Positions 38,265 to 47,563 of a stretch of 64,000 nucleotides of DNA are shown piece after piece (position 1 is the stretch's first letter; every line of letters starts with the position of its first letter). The position numbers were made by a program, and so were the translations under genes. A model generated the notes under the pieces. The model had not been told where the DNA came from. It saw only the letters and a list, made by a program, of their open reading frames with translations, and did no database searches. Origin of the DNA: Sphingomonas sp. R647 (lineage in GTDB: Bacteria; Pseudomonadota; Alphaproteobacteria; Sphingomonadales; Sphingomonadaceae); assembly GCF_020177055.1 (NCBI RefSeq), contig NZ_JAIQXT010000002.1, forward strand, positions 1 through 64,000. The letters are read 5' to 3'.

Positions 38265-38265
38265 C

Positions 38266-38646
38266 ATGTCGAAGCCCAAGGCTCCCCGTCGCGTTGGCGA
38301 CACTGAGGCGCTGTCGGTTGGCACGCAGATCCGTGGTTCGGCGCAGAAGCTGAACCTGGTTGCTGGCCTGATCCGCGGCAAGCGTGCCGGTGACGCACTC
38401 AACATCCTCTCCTTCAGCACGAAGGCGATGGCGGTTGACGCGCGCAAGGTGCTGGCTTCGGCCATCGCCAATGCCGAGAACAACCACAACCTCGACGTCG
38501 ATGCACTCGTCGTCGCCGAGGCGTCGGTCGGCAAGTCGATCACCATGAAGCGGTTCCACACCCGTGGTCGCGGCAAATCGACGCGCATCCTGAAGCCGTT
38601 CAGCCGTCTGCGCATCGTGGTGCGCGAAGTGCAGGAAGAAGCATAA
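38266..38646 (+). CDS. rplV: 50S ribosomal protein L22
   Basis: A 126-residue L22, whose beta-hairpin lines the exit tunnel. [18 protein letters not shown] and the hairpin [20 protein letters not shown] are clear. The stop overlaps the rpsC start (TAATG). Confidence 0.97.
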   Translation: MSKPKAPRRVGDTEALSVGTQIRGSAQKLNLVAGLIRGKRAGDALNILSFSTKAMAVDARKVLASAIANAENNHNLDVDALVVAEASVGKSITMKRFHTRGRGKSTRILKPFSRLRIVVREVQEEA

Positions 38647-39353
38647 TGGGTCACAAGAGCAACCCGATCGGTCTGCGCCTGCAGATCAACCGCACCTGGG
38701 ACAGCCGCTGGTTCGCAGAAGGCGCCGACTATGGCCGCCTTCTTCTTGAAGACCTCAAGATGCGCCAGTTCATCATGAAGACGCTGCCGCAGGCGGCGAT
38801 CTCCAAGGTGGTGATCGAGCGTCCGGCCAAGCTGTGCCGCGTCAGCATCTTTGCTGCACGTCCCGGCGTGATCATCGGCAAGAAGGGCACGGACATCGAA
38901 AAGCTTCGCAAGAAGCTTGCTTCGATGACCAGCTCGGACGTGTCGCTGAACATCGTCGAGATCCGCAAGCCGGAAGTCGATGCCAAGCTCGTTGCGCAGG
39001 GCATTGCGGATCAGCTGGAGCGCCGCATCGCGTTCCGTCGCGCCATGAAGCGCGCCGTTCAGTCGGCGATGCGTCTGGGCGCGGAAGGCATCCGGATCAA
39101 CTGTGGTGGCCGTCTGGGCGGCGCGGAAATCGCGCGTTCGGAATGGTATCGTGAAGGCCGCGTTCCGCTGCACACGCTGCGCGCGAACGTCGATCACGCC
39201 ACCGCCGAAGCGCACACCGCCTATGGCGTGTGCGGCGTCAAGGTCTGGATCTTCAAGGGCGAGATCCTGGGCCATGATCCGATGGCGACCGATCGCCTGA
39301 ACATGGAATCGCAGACGTCGGGCGTTCGCCCTGCGCGCGATGACCGTCGCTAA
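38646..39353 (+). CDS. rpsC: 30S ribosomal protein S3
   Basis: A 235-residue S3 with an N-terminal KH domain (GxxG in [18 protein letters not shown]) and C-terminal [30 protein letters not shown]. It sits at the mRNA entry and helps unwind structure. Confidence 0.98.
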   Translation: MGHKSNPIGLRLQINRTWDSRWFAEGADYGRLLLEDLKMRQFIMKTLPQAAISKVVIERPAKLCRVSIFAARPGVIIGKKGTDIEKLRKKLASMTSSDVSLNIVEIRKPEVDAKLVAQGIADQLERRIAFRRAMKRAVQSAMRLGAEGIRINCGGRLGGAEIARSEWYREGRVPLHTLRANVDHATAEAHTAYGVCGVKVWIFKGEILGHDPMATDRLNMESQTSGVRPARDDRR

Positions 39354-39365
39354 GGGTTAGAGACA

Positions 39366-39797
39366 ATGTTGCAACCGAAGCGCACCAAGTTCCGCAAGGC
39401 CTTCAAGGGCCGGATCAAGGGTGAGACCAAGGGCGGCGCGACGCTGAACTTCGGGTCGTACGGCCTGAAGGCGATGGAGCCGGAGCGGATCACCGCACGC
39501 CAGATCGAGGCGGCTCGCCGTGCGATCACGCGCCACATCAAGCGTCAGGGCCGTTTGTGGATCCGCATTTTCCCGGATCTGCCGGTGTCGAGCAAGCCTG
39601 CCGAAGTCCGCATGGGCTCGGGCAAGGGTGCCCCTGAGTATTGGGCAGCGCGCGTTGCGCCTGGCCGCATCCTGTTCGAGCTGGACGGCGTTCCCGGCCC
39701 GCTCGCTGCAGAAGCGTTCGAGCGTGCGGCGATGAAGCTGCCGATCAAGACCAAGGTCGTGGCCCGCCTCGGCGACACGTCGCACCTGGAGGGTTAA
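39366..39797 (+). CDS. rplP: 50S ribosomal protein L16
   Basis: A 143-residue L16. [19 protein letters not shown] and [23 protein letters not shown] are the family signatures; the latter region positions tRNA near the A site. Confidence 0.98.
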   Translation: MLQPKRTKFRKAFKGRIKGETKGGATLNFGSYGLKAMEPERITARQIEAARRAITRHIKRQGRLWIRIFPDLPVSSKPAEVRMGSGKGAPEYWAARVAPGRILFELDGVPGPLAAEAFERAAMKLPIKTKVVARLGDTSHLEG

Positions 39798-39800
39798 GAG

Positions 39801-40004
39801 ATGACCAAGGCAACCGATCTGCGCGCCAAGAGCGACGATCAGCTGGGCGACGAGCTGGGCAACCTGAAGCGCGAGGCATTCAACCTGCGTTTCCAGGCGG
39901 CGACCAGCCAGCTCGAAAAGCCGAGCCGCGTGAAGGAAGTCCGCAAGGACATCGCCCGCATCAAGACGCTGCAGAACGAGCGTTCGCGCTCGGCTGCGAA
40001 GTAA
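39801..40004 (+). CDS. rpmC: 50S ribosomal protein L29
   Basis: A 67-residue two-helix protein next to L23 at the tunnel exit. [38 protein letters not shown] is typical. Follows rplP by three bases. Confidence 0.96.
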   Translation: MTKATDLRAKSDDQLGDELGNLKREAFNLRFQAATSQLEKPSRVKEVRKDIARIKTLQNERSRSAAK

Positions 40005-40017
40005 GAGGACAACGAAC

Positions 40018-40287
40018 ATGCCGAAGCGCGTGCTGACCGGGCAGATCGTGTCCGACAAGGGCGACAAGACGGTGGTCGTGAACGTGGAGCGCAAGGTCAA
40101 GCACCCGCTCTACGGCAAGATCATCCGGCGCTCGAAGAAGTATCACGCCCATGACGAGGCGAACGAGTATAAGGCGGGCGAGACCGTGCGGATCGAAGAG
40201 ACCGCGCCGATCAGCAAGCTGAAGACCTGGAAGGTGATCGAGCGGGTTAACACCCACGCGACCCCCGAGCGGGCCGACATCGCTTAA
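40018..40287 (+). CDS. rpsQ: 30S ribosomal protein S17
   Basis: An 89-residue OB-fold primary binder of 16S r[24 protein letters not shown] and [20 protein letters not shown] identify it. Confidence 0.97.
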   Translation: MPKRVLTGQIVSDKGDKTVVVNVERKVKHPLYGKIIRRSKKYHAHDEANEYKAGETVRIEETAPISKLKTWKVIERVNTHATPERADIA

Positions 40288-40366
40288 GACCTCGCAAGGG
40301 TCTCAAGAGTTCAACTGGAACCCCCGGAACATGTTCCGGTAGGCCAAGAGAGAAGGAACCGGATCA

Positions 40367-40735
40367 ATGATCCAGATGCAGTCCAATCTCGACGTCGCTG
40401 ACAACAGCGGCGCGAAGCGGGTGCAGTGCATCAAGGTGCTGGGCGGGTCGAAGCGTCGCTTCGCCGGCGTCGGCGACGTCATCGTCGTCAGCATCAAGGA
40501 AGCACAGCCCCGCGGCAAGGTGAAGAAGGGTGACGTGCACCGTGCCGTCATCGTCCGCACCGCCAAGGACGTCCGCCGCGCCGATGGCTCGGTGATCCGC
40601 TTCGACGGCAATGCTGCCGTCCTGGTCAACAAGAACGAGGAGCCGATCGGCACTCGTATTTTTGGCCCGGTGGTCCGCGAGCTTCGCTCGAAGGGCTTCA
40701 TGAAGATCATTTCGCTCGCCCCTGAGGTGCTGTGA
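40367..40735 (+). CDS. rplN: 50S ribosomal protein L14
   Basis: A 122-residue L14, which also binds the silencing factor Rsf[20 protein letters not shown] and [13 protein letters not shown] are standard. The stop overlaps rplX (TGATG). Confidence 0.98.
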   Translation: MIQMQSNLDVADNSGAKRVQCIKVLGGSKRRFAGVGDVIVVSIKEAQPRGKVKKGDVHRAVIVRTAKDVRRADGSVIRFDGNAAVLVNKNEEPIGTRIFGPVVRELRSKGFMKIISLAPEVL

Positions 40736-41046
40736 TGGCTGCTGCCAAGATCAAGAAGGGCGACCAGGTCATCGTCCTGTCCGGCAAGGACAAGGGCAAG
40801 ACCGGTGAAGTCGTCAAGTCGATGCCGAAGGCCGACAAGGTCGTCGTGTCGGGCGTGAACATCGCCGTGCGTCACACCAAGCCGAGCCAGGGCGACCCGC
40901 AGGGTGGCCTGAAGCGCGCCGAGGCTCCGCTGCACGTGTCGAATGTCGCGCATGTGACGAAGGACGGCAAGGCGACCCGCGTCCGCTTCGAGGAGCGTGA
41001 CGGCAAGAAGGTCCGCGTTGCGGTCAAGACCGGGGATGTCATCTGA
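40735..41046 (+). CDS. rplX: 50S ribosomal protein L24
   Basis: A 103-residue KOW protein that starts 50S assembly: [25 protein letters not shown] in the TGATG overlap is preferred over the GTG one codon earlier. Its own end overlaps rplE. Confidence 0.97.
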   Translation: MAAAKIKKGDQVIVLSGKDKGKTGEVVKSMPKADKVVVSGVNIAVRHTKPSQGDPQGGLKRAEAPLHVSNVAHVTKDGKATRVRFEERDGKKVRVAVKTGDVI

Positions 41047-41630
41047 TGGCTGATACCTACACCCCCCGCATGAAGTCGAAGTACGATGCGGAAATCGCCA
41101 AGGCGATGACCGAGAAGTTCGGCTATAAGAATGCGATGGAAGTGCCGAAGATCTCGAAGATCGTGCTCAACATGGGCGTCGGCGAAGCGACCCAGGACAA
41201 GAAGAAGGTCGAGCAGGCAGCTTCCGAGATGGAGCTGATTGCTGGCCAGAAGCCTGTCGTGACCAAGGCCAAGAAGTCGATCGCGCAGTTCAAGCTGCGT
41301 GAAGGCATGGCGATCGGTTGCAAGGTGACGCTGCGTCGTGAGCGTATGTACGAGTTCCTCGACCGCTTCATCACCATCGCGCTGCCGCGCGTGCGCGATT
41401 TCCGTGGCCTGAACGACAAGTCGTTCGACGGCCGTGGCAACTACGCCTGCGGCATCAAGGAACAGATCGTGTTCCCCGAGATCAACTATGACCGCATCGA
41501 CAAGGTGCGCGGCATGGACGTGATCGTGACCACCACCGCCAAGACCGACGAGGAAGCTCGCGAGCTTCTCCGTCTCTTCGGTTTCCCGTTCCCCATCGAG
41601 GCGGACGGTGAAGCGAAGCAGGCCGCGTAA
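41046..41630 (+). CDS. rplE: 50S ribosomal protein L5
   Basis: A 194-residue 5S rRNA-binding protein of the central protuberance. [35 protein letters not shown] and [19 protein letters not shown] are diagnostic. Confidence 0.98.
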   Translation: MADTYTPRMKSKYDAEIAKAMTEKFGYKNAMEVPKISKIVLNMGVGEATQDKKKVEQAASEMELIAGQKPVVTKAKKSIAQFKLREGMAIGCKVTLRRERMYEFLDRFITIALPRVRDFRGLNDKSFDGRGNYACGIKEQIVFPEINYDRIDKVRGMDVIVTTTAKTDEEARELLRLFGFPFPIEADGEAKQAA

Positions 41631-41649
41631 GGGAAAGAGAACTTAAGTC

Positions 41650-41955
41650 ATGGCGAAACTGAGTTCCGTGCTCAAGAACGAGCGTCGCAAGCAGCTGGTG
41701 AAGAAGTACGCCGGCCGCTACGCGAAGCTTAAGGCGATTGCGAACGACAAGTCGCTCGATGAGACCGAGCGTCTGATCGCGCGCTTGAAGATGGCCGAGA
41801 TTCCCCGCAACGGGAACCCGACCCGCATTCGCAACCGGTGCGAGCTGACCGGCCGTCCGCGCGGTTACTACCGCAAGTTCCGTCTCGCACGTGTCATGCT
41901 GCGCGATCTGGCCAACAAGGGCCTGATCCCGGGTGTCACGAAGTCGAGCTGGTAA
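41650..41955 (+). CDS. rpsN: 30S ribosomal protein S14 (zinc-free form)
   Basis: A 101-residue S14 of the long, zinc-independent type: it has a single Cys and no CxxC pairs. [27 protein letters not shown] is the conserved end. Confidence 0.97.
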   Translation: MAKLSSVLKNERRKQLVKKYAGRYAKLKAIANDKSLDETERLIARLKMAEIPRNGNPTRIRNRCELTGRPRGYYRKFRLARVMLRDLANKGLIPGVTKSSW

Positions 41956-41966
41956 GGATCACGAAG

Positions 41967-42362
41967 ATGGCATTGACCGATCCTCTGGGTGATATGCTCA
42001 CCCGCATCCGCAACGGCCAGCGCGCCCGTAAGGACTCTGTCCTTACTCCGGCAAGCAAGCTGCGTGCGCGTGTCCTCGACGTGCTTCAGCGCGAGGGTTA
42101 TATCCGTGGCTACAGCGAAGAGCAGATGGGCCCCGCGGCCGGCATCCGCATCGAGCTGAAGTATTTCGAGGGCCAGCCCGCGATCAAGTCGATCGCGCGC
42201 GTCTCGAAGCCGGGTCGCCGCGTCTATTCGGGCTCCAAGGAGCTTCCGAAGGTTCGCAACGGCCTGGGCATCACCATCGTTTCGACGCCTCGTGGCGTTC
42301 TGTCGGACGCTGAGGCGCGCGACCAGAATGTCGGCGGCGAAGTGCTCGCGGAGGTGTTCTGA
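41967..42362 (+). CDS. rpsH: 30S ribosomal protein S8
   Basis: A 131-residue S8, in E. coli the translational repressor of the spc operon. [18 protein letters not shown] and [22 protein letters not shown] are standard. ATG chosen eleven bases after rpsN; the longer frame overlaps that gene. Confidence 0.98.
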   Translation: MALTDPLGDMLTRIRNGQRARKDSVLTPASKLRARVLDVLQREGYIRGYSEEQMGPAAGIRIELKYFEGQPAIKSIARVSKPGRRVYSGSKELPKVRNGLGITIVSTPRGVLSDAEARDQNVGGEVLAEVF

Positions 42363-42895
42363 TGAGCCGCACCGGTAAAAAGCCGATCCCCGTTCCCGCC
42401 GGCGTCACCGCCAGCGTCGAAGGCGGCGTCGTGAGCGTCAAGGGCCCCAAGGGTACCCTGACCATGCCTGCGTCGGACGACATCTCGTACGAGATGGGCG
42501 AGGGCACCATCACGGTGAAGCCTGCGAACGACACCAAGCGCGCCAAGGCGTTCTGGGGCATGCAGCGCACGCTGGTCCAGAACCTGGTGACCGGTGTGAC
42601 CGAGGGCTTCTCGAAGAAGCTCCTGATCACCGGCGTCGGCTATCGCGCCAACGCGCAGGGCCGCAAGCTGAAGCTTCAGCTTGGCTATTCGCATGACGTC
42701 GATCTCGACGTGCCGGAAGGTGTGGAGGTGAAGACCCCCGACCAGACGACCGTCGAAATCTCGGGCAACGACAAGCAGGCCGTCGGCCAGTTTGCCGCGG
42801 AAATTCGTCGCTGGCGTAAGCCTGAGCCCTACAAGGGCAAGGGCATCAAGTACGAGGGCGAGTTCATCTTCCGCAAGGAAGGGAAGAAGAAGTAA
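42362..42895 (+). CDS. rplF: 50S ribosomal protein L6
   Basis: A 177-residue two-domain protein near the factor-binding site: [15 protein letters not shown] at the start and [14 protein letters not shown] near the end. TGATG and TAATG overlaps on either side. Confidence 0.98.
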   Translation: MSRTGKKPIPVPAGVTASVEGGVVSVKGPKGTLTMPASDDISYEMGEGTITVKPANDTKRAKAFWGMQRTLVQNLVTGVTEGFSKKLLITGVGYRANAQGRKLKLQLGYSHDVDLDVPEGVEVKTPDQTTVEISGNDKQAVGQFAAEIRRWRKPEPYKGKGIKYEGEFIFRKEGKKK

Positions 42896-43251
42896 TGAGC
42901 AAGGGTCTCTCTCTCTTCGAGAAGCGGCGTCGCCGCAACCGCACCGCGCTCCGCGCGCGTTCGGGCGGTCGTCCGCGGCTGTCGGTGCATCGCTCGGGCA
43001 AGCACATCTATGTGCAGGTGATCGACGACGCCCAGGGCAAGACCCTGGCCGCCGCCTCGACGCTGGACAAGGACGTGCGCGGCACGAATGGCGGCAACGT
43101 CGATGCGGCGAAGGCTGTTGGCGCACGCATCGCGGAAGCCGCCAAGCAGGCCGGCGTGACGCAGGTCGTGTTCGACCGTGGCGGGTTCCTGTTCCACGGA
43201 CGCGTCAAGGCGCTGGCGGATGCCGCGCGTGAAGGCGGATTGGAGTTCTAA
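42895..43251 (+). CDS. rplR: 50S ribosomal protein L18
   Basis: A 118-residue 5S rRNA-binding protein. [20 protein letters not shown] and [24 protein letters not shown] are clear. The N-terminus is strongly basic. Confidence 0.97.
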   Translation: MSKGLSLFEKRRRRNRTALRARSGGRPRLSVHRSGKHIYVQVIDDAQGKTLAAASTLDKDVRGTNGGNVDAAKAVGARIAEAAKQAGVTQVVFDRGGFLFHGRVKALADAAREGGLEF

Positions 43252-43252
43252 G

Positions 43253-43969
43253 ATGGCTGACGAACAGAACCAGACGCCCGTCGAGGGCGCAGCACCCGAC
43301 GCCGTTGCAGCCGATGCTCCCCGTCGTGGCCGTGGTGGCCGTGGTGGCGACAATCGTGGCGGCGGCGGTGGCCGTGGTCGCGACGGCAATCGTGGTCGCG
43401 ACAATCGCGGTCGTGGTGGCCCCGGTGCCGACGATGGCGGTGAAGAGCTGATCGAAAAGCTCGTCCACATCAACCGCGTCAGCAAGACGGTTAAGGGCGG
43501 TAAGCGCTTCGGCTTTGCGGCGCTGGTCGTCGTGGGCGACGGCAAGGGCCGTGTCGGCTTCGGCCATGGCAAGGCGCGCGAAGTGCCGGAAGCCATTTCG
43601 AAGGCGACCGCAGCTGCCAAGAAGAAGATGGTCCGCGTGCCGCTGCGCGAGGGCCGGACGCTTCACCATGACGGCAAGGGTCATTTCGGCGCTGGCAAGG
43701 TGACCCTCCGTTCGGCGCCCGCCGGTACCGGCATCATCGCCGGTGGCCCGATGCGCGCCGTGTTCGAGAGCCTGGGCGTTGCCGATGTGGTGACCAAGTC
43801 GGTCGGCACTTCGAACCCCTACAACATGATCCGCGCGACCTTCGAGGCACTGGGTGACCAGTATTCGCCGAAGGCAGTGGCCCAGCGTCGCGGCAAGAAG
43901 ATTGCCGATCTGCTCGGCCGCGGCGGTTCGCAGACCGCCGAGGCTGATGCCGCGGCGATCGTGGAGTAA
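43253..43969 (+). CDS. rpsE: 30S ribosomal protein S5 with RGG-rich N-terminal extension
   Basis: A 238-residue S5, about 70 residues longer than in E. coli. The S5 core begins at [25 protein letters not shown] (about residue 62) and includes [24 protein letters not shown]. Ahead of it is a stretch of Arg-Gly repeats ([16 protein letters not shown] and similar, residues 22-60) resembling eukaryotic RGG RNA-binding tails. S5 acts in decoding accuracy at the mRNA entry. The start at MADEQNQTP follows rplR by one base. Confidence 0.97.
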   Translation: MADEQNQTPVEGAAPDAVAADAPRRGRGGRGGDNRGGGGGRGRDGNRGRDNRGRGGPGADDGGEELIEKLVHINRVSKTVKGGKRFGFAALVVVGDGKGRVGFGHGKAREVPEAISKATAAAKKKMVRVPLREGRTLHHDGKGHFGAGKVTLRSAPAGTGIIAGGPMRAVFESLGVADVVTKSVGTSNPYNMIRATFEALGDQYSPKAVAQRRGKKIADLLGRGGSQTAEADAAAIVE

Positions 43970-43974
43970 GCGAT

Positions 43975-44154
43975 ATGGCGAAGATCAAGGTAAAGCAGAT
44001 CGGATCTCCGATCCGCCGGACCAAGGATCAGCGCGCGACGCTGATCGGCCTGGGCCTGAACAAGATGCACAAGGTCAGCGAGCTCGAGGATAGCCCCGAG
44101 GTCCGCGGTATGATCCGCAAGCTGCCCCACATGGTCGAGATCGTCGAGGGCTGA
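43975..44154 (+). CDS. rpmD: 50S ribosomal protein L30
   Basis: A 59-residue L30 between rpsE and rpl[38 protein letters not shown] and [11 protein letters not shown] are family signatures. ATG five bases after rpsE. It ends just before a hairpin that may separate transcription units. Confidence 0.97.
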   Translation: MAKIKVKQIGSPIRRTKDQRATLIGLGLNKMHKVSELEDSPEVRGMIRKLPHMVEIVEG

Positions 44155-44187
44155 GCCCCCGACATCTTTTCCAGGTGACAGAATGAG

Positions 44188-44212
44188 GGGAGGGGGCTAT
44201 CGGCCCCCTTTC
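44188..44212 (+). terminator. Hairpin between rpmD and rplO (attenuator)
   Basis: AGGGGGC-TATCG-GCCCCCTTT then CCGATTTT. A short GC stem with a modest T-run inside an operon; probably partial termination or an mRNA processing signal. Confidence 0.5.
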
Positions 44213-44273
44213 CGATTTTCCCGGCACGCCGGGAATTTTATCAGCGCGACAAAAGCGAAAGCGAGTGCACGAC

Positions 44274-44810
44274 ATGAAGCTGAACGATCTCACTGACAAT
44301 GAAGGCGCCCGCAAGGGCCGGATGCGCGTCGGACGCGGCATCGGTTCGGGCAAGGGCAAGACCGCAGGCCGCGGCCAGAAGGGTGCCAAGGCACGTTCGG
44401 GCGTCGCGATCAACGGCTTCGAGGGCGGTCAGATGCCGCTCCACATGCGCATCCCGAAGCGCGGCTTCAACAACCCGCGCGGCAAGGACTATGCCGAGGT
44501 CAATCTGGGCATGATCCAGAAGCTGGTCGACGCCGGCACGCTGACCGCGACCGAGATCGATCATGCGGCCCTGCAGGCTGTTGGCCTCGCGCGCGGTGGC
44601 AAGCATGGCGTCCGTCTGCTCGGCAAGGGTGAGTTTTCGGCGAAGCTGAGCTTCACCGTCGCTGGCGCGTCGAAGGGCGCGATCGAGGCGGTCGAGAAGG
44701 CTGGCGGCACCGTCACCATCCCGACGATCGTTCCTGCGGCCGACAAGCATGCTGCAAAGCATCGCTCGGTGCAGAAGGTCATCGCCGCCAAGAAGGCCGG
44801 AAAGGCCTGA
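44274..44810 (+). CDS. rplO: 50S ribosomal protein L15
   Basis: A 178-residue L15, a late-assembly protein. [41 protein letters not shown] start and [18 protein letters not shown] are standard. About 30 residues longer than E. coli, with a basic Ala/Lys-rich end. ATG preferred over an upstream GTG. Confidence 0.97.
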   Translation: MKLNDLTDNEGARKGRMRVGRGIGSGKGKTAGRGQKGAKARSGVAINGFEGGQMPLHMRIPKRGFNNPRGKDYAEVNLGMIQKLVDAGTLTATEIDHAALQAVGLARGGKHGVRLLGKGEFSAKLSFTVAGASKGAIEAVEKAGGTVTIPTIVPAADKHAAKHRSVQKVIAAKKAGKA

Positions 44811-44869
44811 CTTAGCTGTGGACGGGGCGATGTAAGCGCATTGCCCTGCTCCGACAGTAACCTATATGG

Positions 44870-44910
44870 GCGGCGGGGGAGCGGCGAACGCTTCTCCGCC
44901 GCTTTGGTTT
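44870..44910 (+). terminator. Terminator-like hairpin ahead of secY
   Basis: GCGGCGGGGGAGCG-GCGAA-CGCTTCTCCGCCGC followed by TTTGGTTT. It could cut transcription of the ribosomal genes before secY and adk, allowing lower SecY expression. Confidence 0.5.
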
Positions 44911-44926
44911 CCGGGATAATCGTTCA

Positions 44927-46291
44927 ATGGCATCCGCAGCCGATTCAATGGCATCCGGCCTCAACCTGTCCAAGTTCGGACAGGCCACCGAACTCAAGAA
45001 GCGCCTGTGGTTCACGCTTGGCGCGTTGATCATCTTCCGGATGCTCAGCTTTGTGCCCCTGCCCGGCGTCGATCCGACGCAGCTGGGTCTGTTGGCCGAC
45101 CGCACTCAGGGCGGCGTGCTCGACTTCTTCAACACCTTTTCGGGCGGCGCGCTGGAGCGCATGTCGGTGATCGCGCTGGGCGTGATGCCGTACATCACCG
45201 CATCGATCGTCGTGCAGCTCGCGACCTCGCTGTCGCCGACGCTCGCCGCGATCAAGAAGGACGGCGAGAGCGGGCGCAAGCGGCTCAACCAATATACGCG
45301 CTACGGCACCGTCGCGCTGACCGCGATCCAGGGCTATTTCATCGCCGTCGGCCTTGAGACGCTGGGCGCGACGCAGGGCCTCGCCCCGGTGGTCGAGCCG
45401 GGCATGCTGTTCCGTGTGGCCGCAGTCATCTCGCTGATCGGCGGCACGATGTTCCTGATGTGGCTGGGTGAGCAGATCACCAGCCGTGGCGTCGGCAACG
45501 GTATCAGCCTGATCATCATGGCCGGCATTGTCGCGCATCTGCCCACGACGCTGGTGCAGCTGTTCGAGGGTGGCCGTTCGGGTTCGATGAACCCGGTGAC
45601 GCTGGTCGCGATCCTTGCTGCGGTGGCGGGCCTGGTCCTGTTCATCTGCTTCATGGAGCGTGCGCAGCGCCGCATCCTGATCCAGTATCCGAAGCGCCAG
45701 ACGCAGCGCGGCGTGCAGAGCGAGCGCAGCCATCTGCCGCTCAAGATCAACACTGCGGGCGTGATCCCGCCGATCTTCGCCAGCTCGCTGCTTCTGATGC
45801 CGCTGACCGTCAGCCAGTTTGCTGGTCAGGCGCAGAGTGGCGAGAGCTGGGGCGGCGACCTCATCATCACGCTGAACCAGTATCTGCAGCATGGCAGCCT
45901 GGTGTACATGCTGCTGTACGGCGCGGGCATCATCTTCTTCTCGTTCTTCTACACCGCGGTTGTGTTCAACCCCGAGGAGACGGCCGAGAATCTGAAGAAG
46001 TATGGCGGCTTCATCCCCGGCATTCGCCCGGGCAAGAACACCGAGGCCTATTTCGATTATGTGCTGACGCGCATCACCGTGATCGGCGCGGCGTACCTGA
46101 CCTTCATCTGCCTTGTGCCGGAATATCTTGTGTCGGCGCTGGCAATCCCCTTCTATCTGGGCGGGACCAGCTTGCTCATCGTCGTCAACGTGACGATGGA
46201 CACGGTCACGCAGATCCAGTCGCACTTGCTGGCGCACCAGTATGGCGACCTGATCAAGAAGGCGAAGCTGAAGGGTGGCCGTCTGCGCTAA
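44927..46291 (+). CDS. secY: Preprotein translocase subunit SecY
   Basis: A 454-residue inner-membrane channel protein with ten predicted helices. LPGVDPTQL in the plug region, VMPYITASIVVQLATSLSPTL, GNGISLIIMAGIVAHLP and RGVQSERSHLPLKINTAGVIPPIFASSLLL are typical. The ATG used gives a slightly long N-terminus; ATG 44948 is possible. Standard position after rplO. Confidence 0.97.
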   Translation: MASAADSMASGLNLSKFGQATELKKRLWFTLGALIIFRMLSFVPLPGVDPTQLGLLADRTQGGVLDFFNTFSGGALERMSVIALGVMPYITASIVVQLATSLSPTLAAIKKDGESGRKRLNQYTRYGTVALTAIQGYFIAVGLETLGATQGLAPVVEPGMLFRVAAVISLIGGTMFLMWLGEQITSRGVGNGISLIIMAGIVAHLPTTLVQLFEGGRSGSMNPVTLVAILAAVAGLVLFICFMERAQRRILIQYPKRQTQRGVQSERSHLPLKINTAGVIPPIFASSLLLMPLTVSQFAGQAQSGESWGGDLIITLNQYLQHGSLVYMLLYGAGIIFFSFFYTAVVFNPEETAENLKKYGGFIPGIRPGKNTEAYFDYVLTRITVIGAAYLTFICLVPEYLVSALAIPFYLGGTSLLIVVNVTMDTVTQIQSHLLAHQYGDLIKKAKLKGGRLR

Positions 46292-46321
46292 CAGGCGCAG
46301 CGGCGTGGAAGGGGAAGCCAG

Positions 46322-46972
46322 TTGAATATCATCCTGTTGGGGCCTCCGGGCGCGGGCAAGGGGACCCAGGCGTCGCGGCTCGAGAGCGAGCGCGGTATGG
46401 TCCAGCTGTCGACCGGCGACATGCTGCGCGCCGCAGTCAAGGCGGGTAGCCCGGTCGGGCTGCAGGCCAAGGCGGTGATGGAGGCGGGTGAGCTCGTCTC
46501 AGACGCGATCGTCAGCGGCATCATCGGCGAGAGCCTGGATGCACTGGGCGACAAGGGCGCGATTTTCGACGGCTATCCCCGGACCGCCGCACAGGCGGAA
46601 TCGCTCGACAGCCTGCTCGCCGAGCGCGGACGTAGCCTCGATCACGTGATCGAGCTGGTCGTGGACGAGGACGCACTGGTCGCGCGCATCACGGGCCGGT
46701 TCAGCTGCGCCAACTGCGGCGCGAACTATCATGACAGCTTCAACCAGCCCAAGGTTGAGGGCGTCTGCGACGTGTGCGGCGGAACCGAGTTCAAGCGTCG
46801 TCCCGATGACAATGAAGAAACGGTCCGTACCCGCATGGCCGAGTATCGCGCCAAGACTGCGCCGATCCTGCCGATCTACGAGGCGCGCGGGCTGGTCCAG
46901 CGGGTCGATGGTATGGCCGATATCGGCGAGGTGACTGCGGCGATCGCGGCAATCCTCGACGGGCGCGGCTGA
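46322..46972 (+). CDS. adk: Adenylate kinase (zinc-binding LID)
   Basis: A 216-residue adenylate kinase: P-loop GPPGAGKGTQAS, DGYPRTAAQAE, and a LID with four cysteines (C129, C132, C149, C152) in CANCGANYHDSF and CDVCGGTEF, so a structural zinc is expected. TTG start preceded by GGAAGGGGAAG. Interconverts ATP, AMP and ADP. In related genomes rpsM usually follows; here it does not. Confidence 0.97.
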   Translation: MNIILLGPPGAGKGTQASRLESERGMVQLSTGDMLRAAVKAGSPVGLQAKAVMEAGELVSDAIVSGIIGESLDALGDKGAIFDGYPRTAAQAESLDSLLAERGRSLDHVIELVVDEDALVARITGRFSCANCGANYHDSFNQPKVEGVCDVCGGTEFKRRPDDNEETVRTRMAEYRAKTAPILPIYEARGLVQRVDGMADIGEVTAAIAAILDGRG

Positions 46973-47134
46973 TTAGGGTAACGTAAGGTCTCAACCTGCG
47001 GCCTGATTGACCGCTTACGGCGAAGCGCGACTCGCGTTCGCCAGTGCGCGAGCCGCTTTATTTTTATCGCCCCGGATGCGTGAACGCCAGTCGGGCGTTG
47101 ACGCAGCACGGGCTGAACTCATTGGAAAACATGC

Positions 47135-47503
47135 ATGTCGTCATACAGGGAACCGTCATTTCAGGATCGTACTGCCGCGGCGGCCCGGGCAAAGCAGAAG
47201 GCACTCGAACTGCTGCGCTCGAAGCCTGCGGTCGATCCCGCTGTGCTGGAAGAGCGGCGCAAGGCCGCTGAAGCGCGGGACAAGGCGCTGGCCGAAGAAC
47301 GCGCTGCCAAGTCTGAGGCTGCTGCTGCTGCCAAGGCTGAGAAGGCTGCGCTGAAGCAGGCTGAGGCGGAGCGGAAGGCGGAGGAGCAGGCTGCGCTCGA
47401 CGCGGCTGCAGCGCTCAAGGAGGTGCGTCTGACGCCTCCGAGTGCGGCGGAGATGAAGGCGGCGCGGGATGCGCGCTATGCCGCTCGCAAAGCCCGCAAG
47501 TAA
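47135..47503 (+). CDS. DUF6481 family protein (charged, helical)
   Basis: A 122-residue protein almost entirely of Ala, Glu, Lys and Arg after a conserved start (MSSYREPSFQDRTAAAARAKQKALE). Heptad-like patterns predict one long helix or coiled coil across residues 15-95. The N-terminus matches the DUF6481 family common in sphingomonads; its function is unknown. It lies in the place where rpsM normally follows adk. Confidence 0.7.
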   Translation: MSSYREPSFQDRTAAAARAKQKALELLRSKPAVDPAVLEERRKAAEARDKALAEERAAKSEAAAAAKAEKAALKQAEAERKAEEQAALDAAAALKEVRLTPPSAAEMKAARDARYAARKARK

Positions 47504-47520
47504 CAGCGGCGGATCAGCAA

Positions 47521-47556
47521 AAAGGCCACTGTCCGATCGGACAGTGGCCTTTTTTG
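47521..47556. terminator. Bidirectional terminator
   Basis: AAAGGCCACTGTCCGATCGG plus ACAGTGGCCTTTTTT: a perfect 13-base-pair hairpin with T-runs on both strands, shared by the DUF6481 gene and the decarboxylase gene that converge here. Confidence 0.95.
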
Positions 47557-47563
47557 TTGCCGT

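Noticed and set aside
43320..43440. Repetitive CGTGGTGGC-like DNA, considered as a tandem repeat or CRISPR-like array
   Set aside because: It is the coding sequence of the RGG tail of S5, irregular in unit length and without spacers.
47007..47354. 115-codon plus-strand frame after adk, considered as a replacement for rpsM
   Set aside because: No similarity to S13; the overlapping frame at 47135 has the conserved DUF6481 N-terminus and a clear terminator after it.
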